NCBI GenBank assembly: GCA_964036045.1
Contig: OZ038380.1
Span: 125,346,899 to 125,410,898, forward strand
DNA length: 64,000 nucleotides
Direction of reading: 5' to 3'
Source of the DNA: Eutreptiella sp. 'Long Island Sound 2002'
Lineage: Eukaryota; Euglenozoa; Euglenophyceae; Eutreptiales; Eutreptiaceae
The notes beneath the pieces are model-generated. The model had not been told where the DNA came from, did no database searches, and saw only the letters and a program-made list of their open reading frames with translations. This document shows positions 52,706 through 64,000 of the stretch, one piece after another; position 1 is the stretch's first letter, and every line of letters starts with the position of its first letter. The translations under genes and the position numbers were made by a program.

Positions 52706-55562
52706 TGGTAGCAGAGGAGTACCTGCCCTCTACCGCCGCACCGGGGACTTGGGCCCTCATGAGCCCTGCCCAAGGACGCCCCGGGTGCAGATCGTGGAGT
52801 CCGTGGAGTCGACGCCGGACTGGGAAGCCCGAGAAGAGCGAAAATGCTCAGAACGGAGAGCCCTTGCAGGACATGGGCTAGACATGGAGGACCTGGCCCC
52901 CATCTGTGAAAGGCAACGCCGCAAGGCTTGCAATCTCCGCTCCGGTGCGGAGGAGTTGGAGGAGACTGGCAGCAACAGCAGGGCTCGGCGTTACCGGAAG
53001 CGCGGGTCCCCGAAACCCGCGGGGGAGGCCAGAGTGATGGAGACGGATCCCAGCCCGGTCAGGCTGTGGTCAGCTGCAGATTCCGAGGGGCATTCCGATG
53101 GCTATTGGACCGCTTTCCCTTCAGAGTCGGAGGAGATGGCCAGACCGCCCACAAGGGCGCACACAGCCCCCGAACCCAGCCTGGAGCATGACGCCGAGGC
53201 GTTGGAGAGGCCTATCAGAGCCAGAACGGCGCCTGTGGCCCGGCTCACGGAGGCAACGCGGGATAGCATGGGCAACACACCCATGGCGGAGGAGTCTGAG
53301 GCGCTGAAAACCGTGGGATGCGCCGGATCAGGTGGAAAGCACGTTGAGTGCCACTGCGAGCACGTATCCTTCCTCATCGGCATGTACCCAAGGATGAGGA
53401 TGGACGCCATTGTGCAGCACCTCGACCGCCTGGACAACGCGAAGGACGGCCTAGAGGAGGACGTCGCAGGGATCCTGGATGACCAGTCGGCAGCGGAGAG
53501 AGACATGGCGGAGCTGCGAGCGGGGCAGGACCGGTACCGGGAGAAGCTGGAGATGGCCCTGCAGAAGCAGCAGCGAGTGGTGGACAGCCTCCTCCACCTG
53601 GTGGAGGACATGTCGGGACGGCTGAAAAGGCTAGAGGAGTTACAACCCCTCGCCTCGGGTCCGGAGCTCCCGGCAAGGCCGGCAACGGGAGAGCTGTTGG
53701 AGCGGGTTAAGACCCTCAGGAGCGCCATGGATAAACCAATGGGCGGCCCTGCAGAGGCACCTTACGCGCCTCCGCGTGTTGACCCGGGTGCGCTGCCGTT
53801 TGTTCCCATGTTCAGCGAATCCATAATGCTCGAGGAGCATACTGCACCGGCTGGGTCCATGCGGGAAGAGCACGTAGCCACGGACCTGAGGAACCTGACG
53901 GTACAGATGTCCCATGCTGCCCAGGATCCACCGACCACTACGACTGCCCATGCAGTTTATGCGGAAGAGGAGATCCAACACCAGACCATGCAGGGGCGAA
54001 CCATGGGAAGGGCCGACGGACATGGTCGAGGCCATCCAGGCGGAGACCTGTGGGTGAAGGACCCCACTACGGGGATATGGACAGCCGGTGGAGCAAGTCC
54101 TTCCCCCATCCCAAACCCCAGCGGTTGAGGCCAAACTGGACCGCACTCCATGGAGAAGAGGGATGTACGGGGAGTGTACTCACACCCCCCGGCCACAGGT
54201 GGTATCCGTCTCGGTGGAGTGGTGGCTGCGGACGTCGGAGACGCCATCAGGATTGATGACCTCAGGGGAATCTAAATCCCCTACTACGATGGCAACCCCT
54301 CCAACCTGGACGACTTCATTCTGGATTGGGAGGACTTCGCCGAGGAGGTCGTTGGCGAGATGAAGGGAGCGCCAAGGGACAAGTGGGTATGTCGGACATT
54401 CCCACACAGGCTGGCGCAGGACCTGAAGGAGGAGCTCAGGGATCAGATCCGCGAGGGATTGATCCAGACGGAGCAGGCCTGCCTCCAGTGGCTGGAGGAC
54501 GAGGAGCGAGTGGACGCGCCCAACCAGAAGTTGGAGGGTTTGTGGTCCATTCCGCTGCCGCTGGACCGCGGTGAGCTGCGGGTCAGGGAATGGAATCGGT
54601 ACATCCGTAAGTACCGAAGAAGCCTCAAGCTGGTGGAGGACTGGAATGAGGCCAGCGAGATCCGACACCCGCTGAAGGACGTCCTCCCTGGCCACTGGAA
54701 GAGAAGGGTGGAGGATGAGGAGAAGACGAGAGCAAAGAAGCGCGTGGCCGTACGGATCATGGCATTGGAGGACACCCACGCCGGAATAATGGAGTTTTTC
54801 CGGCGAAACCTCGGCGAGCCAAGCAGAATGTTGGGGTTGAAGAACGCCGTCTACGTGGAGGTATTCGGCGACACCATGGGGCAAAGGCTGATGCGCCTCA
54901 ACAACGTGGAGTGGAGGCGCCGAGAGCCGCTGAGGATGCAGGTCATCCTCGCCCGCATGACCCTGGACGAGATCGTGAAGTACATCACGGTGGAGCTGAA
55001 GCTCAACGCCAAGAACGAGGCTCACATGCAGGATCGACAGGGCCATGGACATCGAGGTCATTGGGAAGATCGCCAACACCGAGAGGTCCAGGGGGACACG
55101 GTCGGCACCGTGGAGGGAGGGAGTGGAAGCGGCCAAGATCTCTGGACCGCGACCACCCAAGAGGATCATGAAGAAGCCCACTTCTTCGCGTTCGTAGCGC
55201 ACAATATGAAGGAGCATGGGCAGGACAGGTCCAGGTGGAACCGTCTGGACCAAAGGACCAAAGGCCGGAAGGAACCGCGGAGGATCGGGAACCCGCCGCT
55301 CTCGTTCCGCGAGTACAGATCACAGCACGACAGTTGCTGGGTCTGCTACAGCAAGGGGAACAACCATGCACATGACCACCGGCATTGCAAGGTATATGAG
55401 GAGGACAAGAAGACCTACTTCGCCGCCCATCCCGACAAGAAGCCCAAGGAGCAACAAATTGCCGATTGGAAGGCAAAGGGCGGAGACGGTGGAAAAGGCC
55501 AAGGGAAGGGCGTAGGGAAAGGTGGAGGAAAAGGCTATGGTGGAGGACCCGGCCCAGACTGA
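52614..55562 (+). pseudogene. gag: gag of retrotransposon B with two nonsense codons
   Basis: Starts at ATG 52614 inside the LTR (MKNLVRSKTIGVTG), as in A. The frame is interrupted by TGA at 54126-54128 and TAA at 54273-54275, where A reads on through QTGPHS and GIKIPYY respectively. The coiled coil (AIVQHLDRLDNAKDGLEED) and capsid-like part (WEDFAEEVVGEMKGAPRD) are retained. The zinc knuckle reads CWVCYSKGNNHAHDHRHC; because the ninth residue is Asn here and His in A, the conserved spacing is C-x2-C-x8-H-x4-C. The frame ends early at TGA 55560-55562, and a one-base deletion downstream puts the rest of the tail out of frame with pol. Confidence 0.85.
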
Positions 55563-55690
55563 CGCGTGAGGTAGATCGGGGAGGTTGCTGAGGACATGTT
55601 GAGGACGTTGGAGGAACTCAACGCCCAGCAACGTGGTGGACCAAGTCTGAGCAGATCGCAGCAGAGGGAGCTGCAGCAGGCCACGTCTAG

Positions 55691-58420
55691 AGGAGCCCCC
55701 ACGGGAGTGGGACCTCGGAGGTCTCTCCTCCGAGAATCAGTGGAATCCTAGAGGAAGCGAAGGCACAGCGGGTGCCAAAGAAGGCTCCAGAAGAGTCAAA
55801 ACCACTGAGCTTTGCCACTCCCAACCCCTGGAGCGCCCTGCCAAGGGAACTGTACGTGGGCAAGGGACGTGGCAAGAAAGAAGGAGCGACGACAGAGAGC
55901 CCCGTGCACGGGCAGGACCAGCCCAAGATCTACACTATCCGTGTCCATACCCTCGAAGTCCTGATGCACCCGGATGTGCTAGAGTTGCATGCCGTGAGAG
56001 TCCTCCATACACCGCATGGTGACGAGCGGCAGTTGCACTTGAAGGTGCGCGTACGGTGCGGACAAGAGGAGTTGGTGGTGGATGTTTTGGTGGAAACGGG
56101 TGCCCAGGTGAGCCTGGTCCGGAGAGGGTTGTTCAAAGAGGAATCCCTGCAGCCCAGCAGTAGACCGGTACGCCTGAAGGTGGCCAATGAAGAGATTATG
56201 GGTGGTGGCAGCCATGAGGCCACTATCAGTATGGAATTCTGGGCGCATGAGCGCTTGAACCGCCCCCATTTGGCGAAGAGAAGCACTCTATCCGGGAACT
56301 TCTATGTGGCTGGGATTACAGATTGCGATATGATCATGGGGTATGACTTCATGGTGGGAAACTCCATTGGAGCCCTTCCCCATCGTGCAACGCTGGTCCC
56401 GGAGGATGATGAATGCCTTACATGGCTGTCCACGGACTATGCATGCGGATCATCCCAATGGTATGCTGAGGAAGAGGATGAGATCATCCGAGCGGTGCAA
56501 GCTGTGGGTGCCAAGTCCAGAGGAGAGCGCGGAGTTCAGCTCACGGAGTATGGAATGGCGCCGCAGGTGTATGCCAGGATGATTCAGACGCTGGGACCCG
56601 AAGCGCCCCAGACGGACGACTTTGCTTCCCGGGATGCCCCACTTTTGAGGAAGTGTAGGAGGCATTGGCATCGAGGAGACTTGGCCTGGCACAGGTTTTG
56701 GGGTTTGAAGGGGTGGGGGCCCATGTATTGGCATGGCTCTCTGAAAAATACCAGACGTACGGTGGAGAAGATCGTCGCGGATAGGGCGAAGGGGATCCTG
56801 GTCATAACCGGCATGGGGCCCACCCCATGTCCGCTGGAAGTTCTCAAATGGACGCTGGATTCCATCACCCTGAACGAGATGTCATTCGGGCCAGAGGAGG
56901 AGTTGTTCATCGACGCCAAGGGTGTATCACTGCCCTCCTCGGGTCAAGCGTGGGGTACCAAGGCTTTCCTGGTGGATGGGGCGCAAGCCCAGCCCACGGG
57001 TAATGAAGCATTCTTCCGTAGGGTTGAGACGGTGCCCATGCGGGTCATGTTTGAGCCCAAGGAGGGGACGGATCAGCCAATGGATGGCATTGACGTCCTG
57101 TCCCACGCCAAGATCGACCACGTCGTCAACTACATGCGGATGGGGATGCACGACCGTGTGGCAGCCAAGAAGGGGGGGGCCATGGTCACATCTCCGCATT
57201 GGTGGGATGACAAGATGTTGGTCACCGGCAAGTACATGAAGGATGAGTTCGTGGCGAGGGTCATGGATCACATCGCGGACCAATTTGATGGTCCGGTTGG
57301 GTCGGACCCGCCGACGTGGGATTTTCCAAGAATGGGGGCCGGTAGCGACAAGAACTCGGCTGAGGCCGCAAATTTCCGAACATTATCGGTGAAAAGCGCG
57401 CCCCACGACGATGAAGACGGCATATCGGACGAGGAGAAGTCGGACTCAGACCCGGAAGAGGCCTATACCGCAGTGCGGTCGGTTGTATCGATACTGAAGC
57501 AAGCGGCTGAAGAGGCCCACGAGAACCCGAAGGTCGCCGAGCTGAAGGAGAGGCTGATAAATGCCTATCCGCGGCTATTCAGTGGCGTCGCCAACAAGAA
57601 CCCTCCAGATCGTGGGAGGTTTGGCACAGCAAGGATCAAGCTGAAGCCAAACCCCAAGATCTATCGTCGTCGGGAGTACCAACTTCAGGGCGATCAGGCC
57701 GGCGCCATGAAGAAGTTGTTGGCCCAGTTTATTGAGCGGGGCTGGATCGAACCCTCCGACAGTGAGTGGGCCAGCCCAGCCTTTATCGTGCCTAAGAAGG
57801 AGAAGGGCGAGTGGAGGTTGGTGGTTGATTACAGGGGTTTGAACGAGCAAACCGAGCACGACCTGTACTCGCTTCCTCTGATCGACACCATCCTTAAAAA
57901 AAAACAAAAAAAGCGGATCTTCACGGTGTTGGACCTGAAACACGGCTATCACCAGATGCCGCTACACCCGGACTCCAGGGCCTGCACAGCGATGTCGACG
58001 CCTCTGGGGCCCATGCAGTGGAAAGTGGTGTGCATGGGCGCCAAGAATGGCAACGCCGCTTTCCAGCGCATGATGGAGGACCTACTCGGTCCTGTCTGGG
58101 ACTGTGCCGACCCCTTAGTGGATGACATCATCATCGGGTCCGGCACGGAAAACATGACTGAGGACGAGCTCATCAAAGCGCATGGGAAGGATCTGCGCCG
58201 AGTGCTCAGCGAGTTGGAGAACCACAACATGGTTTGCAAGCCCACCAAAGCCTCACTCTTCGTGAAGGAGGTGGAGTTTGCTGGGCACCTGGTTGGTCAC
58301 GGGCAACGCCGTCCCATGCCTGGGAAGCTGGCGGCCCTGCACCACCGGGAGAGACCCCAGACCATCAGCGAACTCCGGTCCTTCATGGGGTTCTGCAACT
58401 ACTATTCGGGCTATGTCTGA
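55691..58420 (+). pseudogene. pol: pol of retrotransposon B: protease, methyltransferase-like linker, RT
   Basis: Opens after the conserved TAG at 55688-55690. The protease motif reads VLVETGAQVSLV (about 56085-56120) with Glu in place of the catalytic Asp. The linker from about 56611 carries DDFASRDAPLLRKCRRHWH, WGPMYWHGSLKNT and ADRAKGILVITG, similar to the Dam/DIRS methyltransferase fold but without its NPPY-type catalytic motif. The RT follows (KLKPNPKIYRRREYQL, FTVLDLKHGYHQMPLHPDS, ADPLVDDIIIGSG). The frame stops at TGA 58418-58420, where A encodes Arg. This stretch shows the orientation of the block that is inverted in A. Confidence 0.85.
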
Positions 58421-60729
58421 AGGTATGCGGAACTATCGGGGCCGTTGCACAGGATGCTGCAGGTGGGCAAGTTCGATGGCCTGAAGGGGGGCAAGAAGAA
58501 GCTTGCCTGGACCCCTGAGGCCGAAGATGCGTTCAGCGGCCTGAAAGAGCGACTCCTGGGGCAGCTGGGACTATTCCTGGTGGACCCGGACAAGGGATTT
58601 GTGCTGCGGATGGATGCCTCGGACTATGCTGTAGGGGCAGTCCTCGAGCAAGTCCGGGACGACGGGTCGCACGTACCTGTGGCATTTTGGAGCCGGATCC
58701 TGGCCGAGGGCCACCGAACCTGGACTGCGAGGGAGAAGGAGACGTACGCCATTGTTTGTGCGCTCAGGAAGTGGTCTCGCCACATCGGATTACAACCGGT
58801 GGTGGTTTGTACAGACCATCAGTCCTTACAGAGCTGGCACAAGGAGCACGTCGACACCCCCTCGGGACGGGCGGCGAGGAGGGCCCGGTGGCACGAGACG
58901 TTCGCCAAGTTCGACCTCAGCGTCGTGTATATCCCGGTAAAGGACAACACTGTGGCAGATTGCCTCAGTCAATGGGCCTACCCCGCAGGCAAGGCGTGGA
59001 TGGACATATCCAGCCATGGGGACGCCGAGGAGACCAAGGAGGCCAAGCGCATCATTGAGATGGAGAAGACCATGGAGCAAGAGGGGGTCAAGTGCTTTGT
59101 GGTGATGGCAAACCATACAGACCTGGCCAAGTTCTGGGGCGCCCGAGTCCAAGCTATTCGTGAGCAAAGCCTCGAGCAATGGATGGTGGCCCTGGTAGAA
59201 CTAGTCAGGTGGGTGCTCACAGAAGACGGATGACTATGCGGCATCCGACCACTGGAGCAGGTACTGGAATGCCGTGAGCGCCCCGTCGGACGACGAATGG
59301 CTTGAGGGCCTGACCGAGGATGGGGATAAACTGTTCCTCAAGGACAAGCTATTGGTACTGAGAACCGAATGCAAGCGCTCATTGACCACTGGCATAACGC
59401 CCAGCTCATGCATCCTGGTCGGGACAAGATGCAGCAGGGCCTGGAGTGGCGCTTCAAGTTCCCACCGGGGTACTACGCCATCCTGGACAAGTACTGCAGC
59501 AACTGCGCCGTGTGTCGGGCCACAAAGAGCTCCAACCACTCCACGGCTGGCAACCCGGTGTATACGGCTATACCGGAGGCCCCTATGCGGTCCGTGGCCA
59601 TGGATGTATTGAGCATGCCGGAGGTCACCGTGGAAGGAGAGACCTACGACTGTGTCATCCTGGCGGTGGACAGGCACAGCGGGTATATCGTGGCGGTCCC
59701 TCGCAAGAAGTCCAAGAAGAAGGACAAGAAGGACAAGCATGGAGTGGGTCTGCAGGCCAAGACCGTCGCTAATGCCATAATCAGGCATTGGCTGACGATT
59801 TTTGATGTCCCAGCTGTCATCTGCAGCAATCGGGACAGTCAATTTGTGGGGACGTGGTTCAAGACGATGTGCAAGCACATGGGGATTCGGCATGCCAAGA
59901 CCGTGGCGTACCGCAGCCGGTCGAATTGCTGGGCTGAGGTCGCCGGACGGCAGATGTTCGAAAAGTTCTGCCACCTGCTTATTGAGAAATCGAGCCGGAA
60001 TTGGTACGATTCGCTGTGGAGAGTGCTCCAGGCGTACCACGACCTTCCGGGACCCACTGGACTGTCGCCTCATCGCATCCTGTTCCTACGGGATCGAGTG
60101 TCACGCACTCTCCCGTGGTTGAACCATGGCAAAGTGGCCCGGGATGTGAGTTCTATGATGGCTGAAGCGGACGACATGGCGACCAAGGTGTGCAAAGCAC
60201 TTCAGGACGAGCATGAGAAGAGGGTGAAGTATTTCAAGCAGGGAAAAGTCCAGAAGTATGCCCTCAGAGATACCGTATGGGTGGAGCGGCACCACAAGGA
60301 TGTCCTGTCCAGGCATCGGCAGGCGTCTTGGTATGTGCCGGGGGTAATCGTTCGGAAGGTCGGGCAGGATGTGTATGCGGTGCGTGTGGGGGATAACAAG
60401 ATCCTGGACCGCGGCCATACCCAGCTTCGTATCCGAGCACCAGCCCCCAGCGGACGTCCTGTCTCCTTCGAGTTGACAGCCGCGATGTGGACTCGGATGA
60501 GGAGGGTGAGGACGACGACTTCACCGCGGAGAGGATCCTGACGGACAAGCCGGACCCGGGGACGCCTGGGGGGAGGCTTTATAAAGTCCGTTGGAGGGGA
60601 TTTGCCGCATCCTCCGAGCAGTTTCGTGCCGAGGTATACCACGGTCTGGATGGAGTATCTAAGGAGGAAGAACATCTCTTGGGATGTCAAGGACGTGTTG
60701 TTCCATTTGGTGGCTGCAGCAGCACCGTA
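58421..60729 (+). pseudogene. pol: pol of retrotransposon B: RNase H, integrase, broken chromodomain
   Basis: RNase H (VLRMDASDYAVGAVLEQ, AREKETYAIVCALRKW, CTDHQSLQSW) is in the frame of the upstream part. Near 59228 five bases present in A are missing, and near 59357 one more, shifting frame before the zinc domain (HWHNAQLMH, CSNCAVCRATKS). The integrase core keeps AMDVL and the AEVAGR Glu, but the middle motif reads CSNRDSQFVG, with Asn for the catalytic Asp. A shift near 60480 and loss of 17 bases near 60610 (where A has AASRDSWEPP) break the chromodomain. Inactive. Confidence 0.85.
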
Positions 60730-61125
60730 ATGGATCCCTCTTGGCATTTTTGTTTGTCTTTGTGCTTGGGAGACGGGTGAGGGCGTTCATCCGGGTATTT
60801 GTGGGCCTTGATTGGCCATATACCCCCTTCACTCGGTCTCCACACATATATATTTCATTGTGGTATACGTATTTAGATTGATCGACGACGTTTCTCTATC
60901 TTTGATCCCCTTTGTCCATGTTGTAGATCAAGAGGAGACCGGATATGGCGGAGGGCACCGATTATGAGTGTCCTCACCCCTCCCTTGGGGCATCGGGGAC
61001 GCCTACGCCGTATGTGGGGCCTCCATGTGTCCTTGGGACATGGGGGGGGGGGGTTGGAGCCCATTGGGTCCTCCCGTCCTCTTTCCAATGACTCTTGAGC
61101 GGATACAACGCTCTGAGAAGGGCAG
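60730..61125 (+). other. 3' untranslated region and decayed polypurine tract of B
   Basis: Matches 37623-38016 of A. The polypurine tract is reduced to gagaagggcag just before the LTR. Confidence 0.6.
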
Positions 61126-63570
61126 TTAAGCCGGTTCGGACCCCCGTGGCCATCTTTGGGTGATTTGGGTTATGTCTCTATTGGCCGGCAATCCGCCATT
61201 GGCTGATATCATACTCTCCAATCCACCTGACCCAACCTGATGTGATAGTGTGATAGGCTTGGCCATTCCAGCTATGAGCGGCCACATTCACAACCGAGGC
61301 GCCGCCGGCTGAGATTTATATATCAAAATATCAGGAATCAACAGGGTTTTTTTTTTCATAATGGTTCCGTGATTTTTCAGCTATCCGTTCTGATTGTCAA
61401 TGTATTGGCGACTGTCAGTTGCCTCGCGCTTTTGCGGTAACCGATTGGTTAACTGTTATTTCCAGATATTTTGGCGGAAACCCCGATGAAGGGTCAGATT
61501 TCATCAGAAAAGGGTTTGTTGCTTCCGCAATTTTCATGTTTTACACTCGCAAAATTAATCTGATTTTTCCAGACCTTCAGAATCGGATTTTGGACTTCGA
61601 GGTCGCCGCACTTGATGTGATGAATTTCGAGTGGTCCTACATTTTTCCCCGATCACGAATCAACCTTCCTTTTGTTGTCTCCTTCATTTTTCTTGGAGAT
61701 ATAGGCGAAACAAAATTGATTCGTGAGGCCACTTTGAAAGGTCATATCTCCAGCTCACGGCGAGGAGTCACAATTTTGAGATATGGGCTAGAGTCCCCTT
61801 GGTCTCAACTTAATTTGAAGAGCATCCAATCCCTTTGATGTGATCACATGCTTGGTAGAGCAAGGGATATTGGTTAAGAGGTCAGAAAGTGATATATAAC
61901 TCTTGGCCCATGCAACCAAATATTTTAATGCGACTTTCGAGTGTACCGCATGAGTGTTGGTGTTGCATAGAAACCTTCGTCGGGTTCCTACGTATTTTTA
62001 ACGTGAAGTTATGTCCATGGAGGGGCATGGCATACCTTGGTGGGAGCCACTTTTTAAGGGTATGTGTTATGTGGGTGGTATGTGCTTCCCTATGCTCATG
62101 CCCATGTTATATATCTCCGTTTGTAGGAAGATATGTGGAGTCATACGTGGCAAGGGCTTTGCCCATGTCCCAATGGTGTACTCCATAGCGCTAGACTAAG
62201 TCTACCGCACATATAGTGCATGTGGGAAGGCTTACGGAGCGACCCACAAGCGCCACTATGAATTTTCCCATTTTGATGGTGCGTGTCGAGATGAGGTTCG
62301 AAGGTGTCTTCAAACGTCTGTTCGGGGATCCAAGTGGGGGAATTGTTCACAAATGTTTCCAAGCAATAGTGTGTTGAACCATATATTGATATGATGGGTG
62401 AGCGAAGTTATATACTATTGTGATTACTTTGAATTTGGCAACGTTTGCATGTTTTTCACCTCATTTTATGCTCATTTTTGTATTTTATGTGCTCAACTGG
62501 TCGGCGAAAAGTAAAGTGCCTAGAGATCTGTGAACTATGCTATGTTGCTTGTATGTTGGCAGATTCTTTGATGTCCCTCATCATATGCCGGATCACGTGG
62601 TCACTTTGGCGTGGCACACGAGGCCTCACAAAATTAGGTCTCAAATTCGTGAGTTGACTTGTGAAGCATGGCATGTATATATCAGAAGAGGTTTGGGAGC
62701 CAATGTTGGGATATTCTTGGGCATGCACCCTTGGTCTATATCACCCTTGTATTTTACTTTCCGGTTTGACACATGCATGGCGCATTTGAACATTTGCCGT
62801 ATGCATTTTTGAGCATATAATTGTATTTTGGGCACTATGGTGTGACTTGCCTAATTTTGCTACGCTCTGAGGTCATCTTCATGGGGCAATTCTCCAAGCC
62901 CAATCGACTCCAAGTCCAACCAAGGTTATGTCAGGGTAGGGCATGGTCCCGAGTGCCATTCTAGGTCATGACACGTTACATCCCCTATTGGGCTTGGATT
63001 TAGAGGCTTGGGAGGGAACACACTTTTGGGGTTTGTGTAGTGACGTTTGACACATGGTATTCAGCCATCTGATTTGACTGGGTTCAGGGCATCCTGTTGG
63101 CGAGTCAGGGGAAGGTCTTGAGGCCAGGGAATGGGGGGTCTATGGCTGTGATTGTGTATATTTCCATTCATCCCCAACTTTGCTTTATTCGTGTTCATAT
63201 GCCAATTTCAGGGCTTCTTTTTCCATTATTCTATTGGTGCAATTCTATGTACATGCCCAACGCCCGTGTCTCCGTGTGCACCGTGAGACGACCGGCGTGT
63301 TGAAAGGAGTTGTTGAGTGTCAACGCGGGACCTCAAACATCCTTGGAAGCACTCAGTGTGGATTATTTGGATTTGGCTATTGTACTTGGGAGTTGGTGAT
63401 TGCAAGGGATCAGGATTTGTGTGAAGGAGCCATATTTCACTATTTTTTGTGGGAAATTGTGCAGGATAAGACAAGATCATGCAGAGCCTGGTGAGAAGCA
63501 AAACCATAGGAGTGACAGGAAATCGTGGAAGGGGTACAGCAGGGGCCGGTCATGGTAGGGCCCTTCTTTA
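61126..63570 (+). repeat. 3' LTR of retrotransposon B
   Basis: Starts TTAAGCCGG (the other three LTRs start TGAAG, so the terminal TG is mutated) and ends CCCTTCTTTA, followed by the target duplication AAAC. Homologous throughout to 50267-52705. Confidence 0.9.
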
Positions 63571-64000
63571 AAACACGTCACTGAGTTGTTCCAATTCCCA
63601 CGCTTTCTCCTTGGCCTCCCACCTGGAGACCCCCTCCAAATCGGCATTGGACCCAGGAAAAGTTGTGTCGTCTGCCTCCCCTGCAGGATAAGCCCTGCGG
63701 CTTAACCCATCAGCAACCACATTGTCTTTCCCCGGTTTATAAACCACTACTATGATGTAGCGGCTCAAAAACTCGTGCCATTGCCCCCTTCTTTCCAATG
63801 GCCTGGCCATGGTACAAAGATCTTCTTTGTACCACGGATTTGTAGTCCGAAAAAATAGTCACTTTTGGCCCCCAAATCCAGCTCTTAAACTTTAAAAGAC
63901 AGGAGACCAGAGCATATGTCTCCTTCTCACGAACCCCCCACAAATGCTGTCCCTGTTCCGACCTTCTGCTGAAAAAGCAAAGAGTACCCACTGGCCATGC
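63571..64000 (-). pseudogene. pol: element C RNase H, continuing beyond the window
   Basis: Minus-strand frames: GTLCFFSRRSEQGQHLWGVR, REKETYALVSCLLKFKSW, KVTIFSDYKSV (63991-63740), then, after a frame change near 63800, WHEFLSRYIIVVVYKPGKDN with VVADGLSRRAYPAG. These are the RNase H motifs of Ty3/gypsy pol. The part with RT lies past 64000. The last bases before 63571 join in frame to 50262 and below once element B is removed. Confidence 0.75.

Larger units (their letters stand above)
50267..63570 (+). mobile_element. Ty3/gypsy-type retrotransposon B (13.3 kb), decayed relative of A
   Basis: It has the same structure and family as A: LTRs of about 2.44 kb, Met-tRNA-type primer site, gag, UAG, protease, methyltransferase-like linker, RT, RNase H, integrase, chromodomain. 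The 4-bp target duplication is AAAC at 50263-50266 and 63571-63574. The LTRs differ from each other more than those of A, and the interior has several stops and frameshifts, so B is the older insertion. Unlike A, its pol is collinear and shows what the ancestral order was. Confidence 0.92.

Noticed and set aside
59234-60073. 279-codon minus-strand frame opposite the integrase of element B
   Set aside because: Antisense shadow of the integrase, whose motifs are on the plus strand.

Overview
The window looks like repeat-rich nuclear DNA of a eukaryote, possibly a GC-rich alga or another protist. It holds no bacterial operons, no rRNA or tRNA gene I could recognise, and no gene I would confidently call a host gene. 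The recognisable content is nested mobile elements: two full-length Ty3/gypsy-type LTR retrotransposons with chromodomains, pieces of a third LTR element, a 5'-truncated LINE, and a DNA transposon inside one arm of a very large, diverged inverted repeat. The species cannot be fixed from the sequence alone.

Layout. 1-840 is GC-rich sequence without a recognisable gene. 841-3180 is an AT-richer block with short similarities to the LTRs further on. 3181-8240 is GC-rich low-complexity DNA with a 520-bp tandem duplication (3565-4608) and a GGT-type microsatellite. 9040-14024 and 14519-26400 are the two arms of an imperfect palindrome of about 5 kb per arm around a 490-bp loop. Both arms carry the same broken coding region, possibly a C48/Ulp1-like protease, and the same minisatellite. 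The right arm is split by a 6.66-kb DNA transposon (16171-22832; 12-bp perfect terminal inverted repeats, 4-bp target duplication AAGT). On its minus strand the transposon carries transposase-like exons, Ala/Lys/Arg-rich exons and a degenerate dioxygenase-like domain of the TET/JBP type.

27165-40375 is LTR retrotransposon A: 2.36-kb LTRs, a Met-tRNA-type primer site, an intact 1037-codon gag, protease, reverse transcriptase, RNase H, integrase and chromodomain. Its protease-to-RT segment (33277-35365) is inverted. 40376-43311 is an older minus-strand unit with a RING-like cysteine-rich ORF. 43440-47096 is the 3' part of a LINE with RT thumb, RNase H and a zinc knuckle. 47097-50266 together with 63571-64000 is an older LTR element C on the minus strand, split by retrotransposon B (50267-63570), a decayed relative of A.

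In the intact ancestor of A and B, gag and pol lie in one frame separated by a single UAG that both copies keep, which suggests stop readthrough. The gag start codon lies inside the LTR. A Dam/DIRS-methyltransferase-like region sits between protease and RT. Copy A is damaged by the inversion and one nonsense codon. Copy B has several stops and frameshifts plus substitutions at the protease and integrase catalytic aspartates. Neither copy looks autonomous.
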